A stretch of 64,000 nt of DNA from Patiria miniata (taxonomy: Eukaryota > Echinodermata > Asteroidea > Valvatida > Asterinidae), in assembly GCF_015706575.1 (NCBI RefSeq), contig NW_024037072.1, forward strand, positions 1,741,001 to 1,805,000, given 5' to 3'. This document shows, piece after piece, positions 38,101-46,967 of the stretch. Both the position numbers and the translations under genes were made by a program. Under the pieces are notes generated by a model. It made no database searches and was not told where the DNA came from. It saw nothing but the letters and a program-made list of their open reading frames with translations. Numbering within the stretch: the stretch's first letter is position 1; each line of letters begins with the position of its first letter.

Positions 38101-41100
38101 AATGGCTGCCATTGCTTGTTATTCTACCTTTTTGTTATTAAAGGACAAATCTGCGATGGCCCTTTAGCCAAATATTTTTCTCATGACATACTCTGACTGT
38201 GTGCCAAATTCAAAATTTGTATCATCAAAGGCGCAATCCAATCACCTATTTGCCGTACTGTAATGTGCACGCGTCAGTTGGTAACTGAATGGTTCTTGGC
38301 CTTAACTTCTTTTTAAAAAAATCCTCATCGATCAGTAGGACATGATTAAACACAATTTAGGAAAAAAATTCACCTCTGGGGCAATAAAAAGACAAATGTA
38401 AAATTTCTGGGAATCAATCCCCGTCAGCACGCAGCATTGCGACCACTGGCCTAACGTATAACTCGCCATAATGGTGCTACAATCTCCACCGAAAATCCAA
38501 AGTTCTCAAAGTTATTTCAAATCACACGATTAGTCGATTCACGCACGTGATTATGTTTCACACATGCCTACCAAGAAGACAATTTTGCGGCTCGATTTAA
38601 CCTACTTCCTTGTTATCCGCATGAGTCCATGCTTTATCCTGCCGTGTGTCTACGCTAAATTTCTGTCGATTCTGTCGATTCTGTATTCCGTTCATCCTTT
38701 ATTTTCTAACTTCCTATATTCTGACATCCTGAAGACCCACTAAAACCACCGCACCGGATTTTTGGGGTCGCTTGATATTTAATGTCATATATTATCAGTA
38801 TTGATTTGATAAATAGTTCCTTCCTTTATGAGTTTGCAACTGGAGGAGCCCCCGCTTCAAGCTGCCATATTTATAGATACCAATCAATATCGACCTTGCC
38901 GTATATATGATGTCCGCTTGACTGACCAAACTTCAGCCTCCGTTTAATGATATGTAGCTGCAATGCTAACTTGACCATTACCGCGACGTGTTTCTAAGAA
39001 AAACCGACACCAGGGACGATAATTTGCATCATTTTTTTTTTTAAGAAGACGAATACCCTTTGAAGTCGCCCGATTACAAAGCATCAAAATTGTGAAGTGG
39101 TCAGGGGCGTAAATTCCGGGGGGAGGGGATGGGGATATATATCCCCCCCCCCCACTTTTTGACCGGGGGATGGGCTATTGAATCATTCCCCCACTTTTCG
39201 TGTTAAAAAAATGCGGATTTCGAGGTATTTTTCGAACATCCCAACAACAAAAATGCATTCAATAGCACTGAAAAGTGGATATATATCAATATTGATATAC
39301 ATCTATCATCCTTAAGAGCGCCCCCTAGTATAATTTGGGGTCCTCCCCCCCCCCCCTCTCTTTTTCGAATTTCCACGACCGGGAAATGTTTGGATTTTGG
39401 TGTCGTCCCTTATCTCCCTACTCACCGGCACAGATTTACGCCACTGTAAGTGGTAGTTTTTGTCTATAGTGTTCTGAGTTTACATAGAATGGAGGTGTGG
39501 GTGACCAAAGTAACATTTTTTGCATACATACTGAATAACACAAGGTAAAATAGCACTCCGTTTTAAAATTTTCTTTGAATAATGCTTTAAAAAAAATCTT
39601 TATATATACATGGCCCATAATTTCTTTACGCAACAACGTCAAGAACGCGCACTGCATCAGTTAGCGCTTATACGGGGGCGGTATATAGAGAAATTAACAT
39701 CACGATTTCAGCAATTACAGAAGACCTTGGTACGACCACAATCGATAAAAGCAACAGCAGTTTTCACGACGGACTTTTTGATTTATTCTGCGAAAAAAAA
39801 TATAATCAAAATTTATTATTTTCAGTTTTCTTGTCAAATCCCATGTAGAATGCCATAATCCAGTGGTTACGGTGTTTGATTCATGTACAATGGTACGTGG
39901 GTTCGAGGCTGCCAGGAAGATGGTGTTAGTGCCCTTGGGCAAGACACTTTACTACAATTGCCTCTCTCCACCCAGGAGTATAAATGGGTACCTGTTTTAA
40001 GGACCAAATGCGCGCTGATATGTCCCGTGGTCCCGTGGCCTGATGAACGGGGGAAAGCGCTTTGAGATCGTTGATAGGATGAAAAAGCGCTAGGCCTATA
40101 AAAGCATTATTGCGACAATTTAATTCATCTTTTGGGGCTTTGTTTTGTATGCCGAAATGAGAGTCCGCTCGTGGTTATTCTTCTTTATATCAATGAAAAT
40201 CGGATGATGCAGCAAGCCTTCTGAAGCTATAAAGTGGTCAGGTCAATAATTCAAGGATAAAAGCACGCAGCGGATAAGATAAATTATCGCTCTTATTCTT
40301 CAAGGTTAGTTAGTTTCAAAACGTGGCTGATATACCTTTGGGCATATCCGGACAAGTTGCTTAATACAGGTGGGCATAACCTCCCATAATTCCCGGGGAA
40401 AAATAGGATTTCTGGTGCCTGTATTTGGAAGTTATACGACACGCACGGAACTCCTGATTCCTGAACATGTACTGCACAACGTAACTTTACAAACTAAGTT
40501 TTTAATATTTAAAATTTGAACAAAGATTTTCTTTACGCGTAATGAGAGACAGCCAGTCGCTGAGAGCCGCACTTAGCCAAGTAGGCCTACTTTCTTTGAA
40601 GATTCAGGCCTCCGTGTTGGACCCGGTAGGCTAGGCGAACTTTGCAAGAATCCAACATGGCTTCTACACGGTTCACGTGCAATACACGGGTAAAATCCAA
40701 TCCTGGTCGAGACTAGGGTCTTAGAGACTCTACCCGGATAGCAAATCCAAAATCTACTGCCGACCCTGCACAACCTGTGAACGGTATATGCCTTGTCGAC
40801 TCGTGTTCCGATAGGACCCTGTTCCGATCAAGGTAGCCTCGTGTTGATATCAACACGTGTGGGTGAGACAATAGTGTAAAAAGTTCTTTCTTAGTGCTTA
40901 TAATAATATTGCAGCCAAAGAAAAAAATCGTTCAGCTTTACAGTGCGACGAACATGGGCATCCATACACACTAAAAGGCGAACATTTTGCTCATTTTTTT
41001 ACCCAAAGTTGGTCAAAATTTAACCAGCCTACACCTTGGGGTAGATTCCTATAAAAAAAAAGTCCGTTTAAAGTTTACTCCAATTAACCAAAAATTACTG

Positions 41101-42621
41101 AGATATTGTTTCATACCTGAAACAATATTTTACAGTGCCTTACTTTTTCACGCACTTCAGTTTGGAGGCTTGTGGGTTGTTTGTTAGGCAAATAGGATAA
41201 TTTGCTTCACATGCATTTTATTTGTTCGTTATCAATTATAACACCACTCAAAGCCAAAGAAGAATGTTCCCAAACCAACCTAAGTTCAGCTCAGTGGATA
41301 TTACACTTTTCGACCGTTTGATCGCGGAACACGATTTCGTCCATGTACTCTGTATTTCCAAAAATCAGTTTATTGACTAATCGTTGGAAATCAGCTGTAC
41401 ATTTGTTGATTTGTTATTAATGACAGCAAGCCAGACGGAATAATTTCACGGGTTGTTTAGTATCAATACGATCTTTAATCCAAGTAAGATTTTTTGCTAA
41501 TAATTCGGTACGTTACTTTTGGGATTAACGCAAATTATCGTGTATGCCTCTAATGGTGTGTCGCGTCAGTCGGCAAGTTTCTTCCTTTTAAATTTTGAAA
41601 ACCTATTTTCCAGTTTACTCATCGACTTCCTGCCGTGAAGAAATTGTGCAAATTATGAGACAGATTACAGATGATATTATGAGGGTTATAAAATGGTACA
41701 TTTCCGTCAGCTTGTTACTAAAAGATTATAAACCAAAAGATGAGTTACCTGGAGGCAGACGACGGCACTCTGATGGCCCTCAAACACCTTGAAGACTTCT
41801 CCGTTGTTGATATTCCAACTCCTTACAGTACAATCGGCACTCCCAGTGAACAGAATACTTCCAGTTGAATCAGCAGCCAGGCACAATACTCCACCTTTGT
41901 GTCCCTTGAAAGTAACCAAGCTGTCACCAGAGTCCATATTCCAAGACCTAGCCGTCCCATCAGCACTACCTGTCACCAAGATGTCTCGGTTACTCTCAAT
42001 GTCAACCACATCATCTTTAAGAGCATCTTCGGCAGGTATGTACATAAGAGGGGTGACCCCTCGACGATGCCCACGGAATATATGTAAGAGTTCTCCGTCA
42101 TCAGGGTCCCAGCACATAGCGGTGCGATCATAAGAACTAGTAAAGAGGAAGTCCCCAGTACAGATAAGTCTATTGATAGGTGCAGCATGCCCCTCGATTA
42201 CTAACTCGCACACGCCAGTCTTAGCTGTCCATTTCCTTACCGTGCGATCAGCAGCTCCAGTGTAGCAGAATTCATCCAGAATTTGGGCGCAGGTTAGGTA
42301 CCCTTTATGTCCTTTCAGTACCTTAGTACATTCGAAAGTGGCCAAGTTCCACAACCTCGCCGTTTTGTCTTCACCACCAGTGATGATCATATTTCCATCT
42401 TCGTTGATACCCATGCAATTGATGCCTCCTTTGTGACCTTTGCAAGTTCCAAGAAGGAACTCGTCATCCTTTTGTTTCTTCTTTCTCTTCTTCCCATCTT
42501 CCCCTACCTCCTCCTCCTCCTCCTCGTCATCAATCGCTTTCCCCTTTTGCATGTTTCTCTTCTTAAATTCTCTCTCCTCTGCCTCAAGTTGCTTGGCCTT
42601 TTTGGAGGAGCCGCTTCCCAT
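31759..42621 (-). CDS. WDR86: WDR86-type WD-repeat protein
   Basis: Four coding exons join in frame: 42621-41749, 34347-34212, 32698-32595 and 32142-31759 (phases 0, 1, 0), giving 498 residues. Residues 1-55 open MGSGSSKKAK, a good N-myristoylation signal (Gly2, Ser6, Lys7), followed by an acidic/lysine-rich stretch. Eight WD repeats follow, each with GH at the start and a TGSxD or similar turn before W: five in exon 1 and three split across exons 1-4. Blade sequences and order match vertebrate WDR86 as I recall it, including AxNRL...SSYDRTA and CTVRSWNI-like strands. From about residue 392 to 498 the protein is a charged tail (EEEEKERKKAEKEEKKRQ and similar) likely to form a coiled coil. The human protein lacks such a tail as far as I recall. 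WDR86 has no settled biochemical role; the propeller implies protein binding, and the lipid signal implies membrane contact. The start ATG has G at -3. Confidence 0.9.
32595..32698 (-). CDS. WDR86: WDR86 coding exon 3
   Basis: 104 nt between acceptor TCCACAG and donor GTAAGT. It encodes VYTGCGDNCGRVYD (end of blade 7) and KGHEYCINAIL (start of blade 8). Human WDR86 has a similar variant turn (GSGDACARAFD, from memory) instead of a standard WD ending. Confidence 0.92.
32770..33093. mobile_element. hAT-type MITE with perfect 8 bp target duplication
   Basis: Ends CAAGGGCGGATCCAG and CTGGAGCCGCCCTTG are inverted repeats, one mismatch in 15. TGTGTGTT occurs directly on both sides (32762-32769 and 33094-33101). 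The interior has G and C homopolymers and no transposase. It lies in WDR86 intron 2. Eight-base duplications with CAGGG-like ends are characteristic of hAT. Confidence 0.9.
33271..33640 (+). mobile_element. LINE fragment, C-terminal zinc-knuckle end
   Basis: A frame from about 33373 to the TAG/TGA-bounded end at 33576 reads SDWRHTCHEGIKTFEANR, then FPCPTSNRVYGSRIGLLSH and EKIHR. This is the C-terminal finger typical of one group of LINE reverse-transcriptase proteins (family form: CPxCxRxCxSRIGLxSHxRxH). Two cysteine positions are Ser and Tyr here, so the finger is decayed. CAGGGCGGATCTAG at 33272 suggests a hAT-type end abutting it. It lies inside WDR86 intron 2, opposite in sense. Confidence 0.65.
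34212..34347 (-). CDS. WDR86: WDR86 coding exon 2
   Basis: 136 nt between acceptor TTTTCAG and donor GTAAAT. It encodes VMNKLMYTGSSDQTAKCW (end of blade 6) and GHKHTVSTVRFRDGL (start of blade 7), leaving phase 1. No methionine-started frame marks it; it was found from homology and splice sites. Confidence 0.9.
34785..36030. repeat. GACTCGAGTC arrays flanking a TTAA MITE
   Basis: Dense TCGAGTCGAGTC words occur at 34793-34832 and 35862-36022. The right array ends TCATTACAACACTT, the inverted form of the start of the GAGTAC array at 23503. The TTAA MITE at 35218-35675 sits between the two arrays. These may be the two ends of one element with later insertions. Confidence 0.5.
35218..35675. mobile_element. 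MITE with TTAA target duplication
   Basis: Ends CCCTGAAAGGGCCGG and CCGGCCTCTTTAGGG are inverted. TTAA stands on both sides (35214-35217 and 35676-35679). Near each end is the palindromic word GGGGCGGAATCCGCCCC. It is not related to the 10.05/45.5 kb family by its ends. Confidence 0.82.
36166..36990 (+). repeat. Satellite, about 125-145 bp unit, six copies
   Basis: Each unit carries GAGACAAAAGACTCA, then CGACCGATCTAAATATAGATGC, a pyrimidine run, a CCTG.GAAAAATTCCTTTC block and TTAAAATATCGCAAT. Unit starts lie near 36242, 36367, 36496, 36640, 36766 and 36904, with a partial unit before the first. Length varies mainly in homopolymer runs. The last two copies are the most diverged. Confidence 0.85.
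37945..38260. mobile_element. Foldback MITE with TAA target duplication
   Basis: Ends CAGTGGGGCA and TGCCGTACTG are inverted, and the arms pair over about 140 bp around a short loop near 38100. TAA lies on both sides (37942-37944 and 38261-38263). The same host repeat at 21.2 kb has a single TAA and no insertion. A TWA target is typical of PIF/Harbinger. Confidence 0.85.
39102..39446. mobile_element. hAT-type MITE with 8 bp target duplication
   Basis: Ends CAGGGGCGTAAATTCC and GATTTACGCCACTG are inverted. Flanks GAAGTGGT (39094-39101) and TAAGTGGT (39447-39454) match at seven of eight positions. Two C-runs and mirrored CCCCCACTTTT words lie inside. Non-coding. Confidence 0.85.
39855..40118 (+). 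mobile_element. tRNA-derived SINE with conserved core
   Basis: A weak A box (CCAGTGGTTACGGTG) and a B box (GGGTTCGAGGCTGCC) are followed by the core GTGCCCTTGGGCAAGACACT...CCACCCAGGAGTATAAATGG, and then by a LINE-like tail with AAAGCGCTTTGAGATC. The core recurs at 47.2 kb. It resembles a SINE core spread among marine invertebrates (possibly the Nin type), but the name is uncertain. Confidence 0.75.
40969..41136. mobile_element. Possible small MITE
   Basis: CACACTAAAA at the left and TTTTACAGTG at the right form short terminal inverted repeats, with ACCCAAAGTTGG-like words inside. 22797-22905 has related words (ACACTGAAAA, ACTTGGGTTG). No target duplication was proven. Confidence 0.35.
41749..42621 (-). 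CDS. WDR86: WDR86 coding exon 1
   Basis: 873 nt, 291 codons, holding the start codon, the lipid-signal N-terminus, blades 1-5 and the first half of blade 6 (GHQSAVVCLQ). Donor CAG/GTAACT, phase 0. A long GAG/GAC-rich run encodes DDEEEEEEVGED. No intron interrupts the first five blades. Confidence 0.93.
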
Positions 42622-44232
42622 TCCGTATGTCGTCGAGTTGGGTGTTCCTACTTAAACATGCGAGCAAGTGCAACAACAGCTGGAATGTCGTATGAGACAT
42701 TGGCCATGTTTCTCAAAAACCTGCCTTGTAAACTCTCTCGATATACAAGCTTTCCTATGCTAGTGCCCAACTCCTCTTGATGCTCACACTCACATAATGT
42801 CTTAACGGTACAACCAACAATCTGTCTTCAGACAATGAAATGCTATCATCATCTGTGCTGCATCCGACAGCTCAAACCATGGCTTATACCATACTTCTAC
42901 TACCACAATGTACGATCAATTTCACCAGTTGCAAAAGGCTATTTGCTGCTGGTGACGTCAGGCCAGCATACAATGGCACTGCACAGTCACCTTCGTTGGT
43001 AGACTGCAGCTGTGTACACTGTTCCACGGAAAGTATTGATTGGTAACCTTCATATTATAGTCTTGTCCGTGCCATGCCTCTGAGTGTCGCCATTTTCTCT
43101 TTCATGGCACGGCAACATCCCTCGGTTTTAATGATTATAAAATGTGAGGAGTATGATTAGTCTGGACTTGGTGATTACTCAGGTGAAAATGGACAATATG
43201 CACGTCGATGCAACATGGGTAGCAAGTGTACTAAATGACCACGTACAAGGCAGACAGGCGATTGTGACAATCACAATGGTCGATTAAAAATAAATGTAGG
43301 CTATGTTAATCTAGCTTCAATTACTGCGTCAATTAAATTTCCCACGATCTTTGGTGGATAAAATATTAATGTTGTTCAGATAGAAAATTCAATATTTGTT
43401 TGCAGGTGCAGAACTTACATTTGCACGAAGTAGTTCATTTTCAGTATGTCAAGAGATAACAGCCATGCAGAACCGCTAAGCTTCCTGGCTTGCTCTGCCT
43501 CAACATCTTTATTGGATGTGCACAGAAGAAATCATTCATAATTTTTGGCGAAATTACTACAATGGAGGAGTATCGACAAGTGTAAACAACGTACAAATGG
43601 AACGGTATGCCCCTCACCTGAAATCTTTAGAAAAAGGGATAAAAGGACAACAATGCTCCTACCCCAGAACTCCCATCCGCTGGAACGTCCGCTTCCAGTA
43701 TTTTAACTATGAGAATCGTTCCCTTTTAGCCACATACCCACAATAACATTTTTGACAAACTGTCAGTAACGCAAAGCCAACATTTACATGCTCTAAATTC
43801 CTTACGTTTCTCGCTAATGTTGGACTAAAAATTGAAACTGGAGGCATCATGAATAAATGTGTGAATCCAAATAAAGGCCATTAAGTTGGCATAATTCATA
43901 AATACTTGACGATGATAATAGCCGATGCAGTATATTTTATCTGGGAAATCCAGCAATTATTCGAATAGGCTCTATGATATTCCTTTATACAACCATCTTA
44001 TGATGCGTCCATTAACATAGAGTTGACATGACACTATAGTTTTCTATGCTCTCCTGGTCAGGAGACACAAGTTTGTGTGCACTTGTTGCAACCATTGTGA
44101 GTGACAAAGACAAGACATTCTCAACTCAATAACAGATCAATTACGTCACAGCAACCGACAAATTCGATACCGTTTTTAGTATACACAGCACCATCGGCAC
44201 TCAGACGCGCGAATCAATAACATGGTTGACAC

Positions 44233-44246
44233 GTTGCTATAGCAAC
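44233..44246. promoter_or_regulatory. Palindromic RFX X-box-like site
   Basis: GTTGCTATAGCAAC is a perfect palindrome of the RFX dimer form (GTTGCY...RGCAAC). It lies about 1.6 kb upstream of the WDR86 start codon, so it could be near its promoter. Binding is not shown by sequence alone. Confidence 0.4.
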
Positions 44247-45516
44247 CAACCTCCCTGCCTTGCCATCATGTAGTTGGCGGCCTGCCGTTGTATATATGCA
44301 GGCTGATATATTATTTATATTTTTCATTTGACGCTGGGCTATATACGGCTATTAGAGGCTATACAAATACCCGTTTAGTTCTCGTTAGACTGGCATTTAT
44401 CAAGTAATGACTACTATTACTACCCGAGTAGGGTCTGTCCATTGTTATTCTGTCTCGCAATAATAACCAGTTTAATAGGCCTATACTTTATTATGATCAC
44501 TGGTACTATTGTGTTTATTTTGCAACATATAATTAGAGGAAGAAGCTTAAAAGCAAATGCAAATGCATGGTTATTAAGTCATAACAGTCTAGATAAAGGA
44601 TCGAAATGGTTAAGTTCGTTATTTTGTGCACAGATATGTTTTTAACGTTGAACACACAGACGACTCAAGAAATTGTTTTTACTTTCAGGAAATCGAAACT
44701 GTATTCAACCTGAGTGACACTTTGAGAAGTGATATAATTCAAATTCATGATGAAATGACAGAGTGTTATTGTCTTGTTTGGTATCATAGCAACTCGAATA
44801 TTGGAAAGTAAGATCATGTGTACCAACTGTATTCTTTACAGTTTCTAGGTCGGGTAAAAAAAAGTCAGTTAAACTCTCATACATAGCAACATATTAACTT
44901 ATCCTTATACTTATTGCAATCTACTTTTGACCAAAGTTAGTATGATGATGTAATATAACTAAGACTAGTTTTGTTGTGAGGGTGTTTTTGGTATGTTCAG
45001 ATTAATTAATCATATTTTTAAAAATTAGTGTCCTAACTTTGGTGTATGCGTTGATCTAAGGTGTATTCTTTTGATCTGCATATATATATTTAATAACTTT
45101 AATACATGTATGTTGTTTTGTAGTAAATTTTCTATTTATGTTGATTCATTGTTGTTTCGGTAAATGGCGGCAAGTCAATGAGCAAACTGTTTTGCATAAA
45201 ATATTTGGCATGAGTAAAATTTATTTGAGTTCACAATGTGAACGGAAAAAAACGAACCAAATAAAGATTGTGTGTCTTAAAGGACGTTACAGCCATGCAG
45301 TGCCATCAGTTGTAAGGAGAAACATGGACCATTTCATTTCTTCAAAAAGGGAAGTTGGGTTAAAATATGTTTTAGTATAAACTTCATGGCACGGTCCCTT
45401 TAAGAAAAACGTGGCCCAATTGGTTTCCACGTCGATCTGCAGGTTGTTGAGATTGAAAGGGAATAAAGATTATGTGCGAATATTGTTGGTCTGCTCACAA
45501 AATTTTATTTTGTTAA

Positions 45517-45957
45517 AGTTGGTATAAAAGTGCTTTTTCAAAAATTTCGATTTTCTTTTCCGAAAGAAAATTTAAGGAATATAATGTCATGTGTCAAATA
45601 CACTTGCTAATTTCTTTTGCAGGCCTTATAGGGCCAATATACAGTTTTACAAAAGTGGTTTTAAATGGCGCGCACCGGTTTAGGAATTACGCATACTATT
45701 TAGAACGAATTAGGAGCGTCCTGCTATTAATTCAAAGGTTGAAATTAATTAATTGATTACTTGCCATGGGCCGATCTTTTTCGTGCGATGTCTGCATGGA
45801 GAGCTCATAACTGATGAACTGCTATAAAAATTATCAATTCAATTTGAAAATCTAATTTTCAAGGTGCCACACCCAAAAAGCACGTATACGAAATGATCAA
45901 TTCAATTTGAAAATTTATTTTTTAAGGTGCCACCCAAAATGCACGTATACACTAACT
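45517..45957 (+). mobile_element. MITE with TTAA target duplication, copy 2
   Basis: Flanked on both sides by TTAA (45513-45516 and 45958-45961). The interior matches 10051-10415, including TTTAAATGGCGCGC and AAATTAATT blocks. Its last 60 bp is present twice (about 45830-45893 and 45897-45957), unlike copy 1. Confidence 0.85.
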
Positions 45958-46704
45958 TTAAGTGGAATTTTACAGTAACATAACAAGAAATTTCTGGTGC
46001 CCAAATATCTTCAGAGATTCCCACCTACGCTTAATCTAAACCGTAGCGATGACAGGGGGGGGGGGAGAAGAATTAGCCGCGAGTTTGGTAAAATGGTGGG
46101 TGGCATACCATACAATGAACGATTCAGAAACAATACAAAGAATACAAACACAGATGATAAACTCGCTTATTGGCGTTTCAATGACAAACATTCTAAGCGT
46201 GGTCGTATATTTTCATTATTTATAACAACATCAATCCATATTGAACGATAGTCCTTTCGGGGATGAATGTCAAATAAATCTTGATTAGTTTTGGCGGCAG
46301 TATGTCCATCTAATAAAGTCTATATCGGTGCACTGCGTCCATAACATTCCTACAATTATTGTTTAAGAACGAATTTTGGGATTACAAGAACCTTTCTTAC
46401 GTTCAATTAAAAAAAACTATAAAAAAGCCAAACAGTTGCTTACCCATCTCCAACCTCGGAGTTCCGATAGTTTTTTTTTCTATCTTGCGAATTTTGTTTA
46501 CCACTTCGAAATGTTTTCGAAGGTGGATTCTCAAAATGAAACTGATTTTATTCCAAATCATATAACAAAATGTTCATGAATTGACGTCAGCTGTTGGTGT
46601 TATCAATAAGAACGATTTAGAATGGTTAATTTTAATAATCTTTATTCTAAAAAAAAATAGTGTCCACAGAAGCTTTTGTAACATGAAAGATTTCTGAAAA
46701 TATC

Positions 46705-46710
46705 TTTATT
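46705..46710 (-). terminator. Polyadenylation signal of the EFCAB3-like gene
   Basis: TTTATT on the plus strand gives AATAAA on the minus strand, 87 nt after the stop codon. Confidence 0.6.
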
Positions 46711-46796
46711 TATAATGATCAAATTGGAATTAACGTCTCTTTATGTTCGCTGTTAAAGATATAATAAAGAAGCAACCTTTTTTCCTGAGAGGATAT

Positions 46797-46967
46797 TTAA
46801 ATTTTTCGTTGCCCGGCTGCGATGTACGCACAGAACACTTTTCTGAAGTTGGTCCGCAGAGTCTCAGATGGGATAAACTGTGGTTGGAGCGAGCGCCAGT
46901 ATCGCTGGTTCTCGACAGCCCTGCTCCGCGCTAGGTCATGGTAGTGATCCCTTGTTGCATCCGTTAT
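46797..46967 (-). CDS. EFCAB3: EFCAB3-like coding exon 9 and stop
   Basis: 171 nt after acceptor CCTTTTTAG, phase 0. Encodes ITDATRDHYHDLARSRAVEN, RYWRSLQPQFIPSETL and NFRKVFCAYIAAGQRKI, then TAA. Gene-like codon choice, and it follows the human EFCAB3 end (KRATDTYN...) in layout. Confidence 0.85.
   Translation of the reverse strand: MTDATRDHYHDLARSRAVENQRYWRSLQPQFIPSETLRTNFRKVFCAYIAAGQRKI

Larger units (their letters stand above)
34348..41748 (-). other. WDR86 intron 1 (7.4 kb)
   Basis: The intron holds, in plus order: a GACTCGAGTC array, a TTAA-flanked MITE, a roughly 130 bp satellite, an unexplained plus-strand frame (37098-37499), a TAA-flanked MITE, a hAT-type MITE, a SINE and a possible small element at 40969-41136. 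The rest is AT-rich unique sequence with no further WDR86 exon needed by phase. Confidence 0.8.
42622..46704. other. Interval between WDR86 and the EFCAB3-like gene
   Basis: This holds the WDR86 promoter and 5' UTR, whose ends I cannot fix. It also has an X-box-like palindrome at 44233, the second copy of the TTAA MITE family at 45517, a G-run near 46055 and AT-rich unique DNA. No other gene is recognised. Confidence 0.6.
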
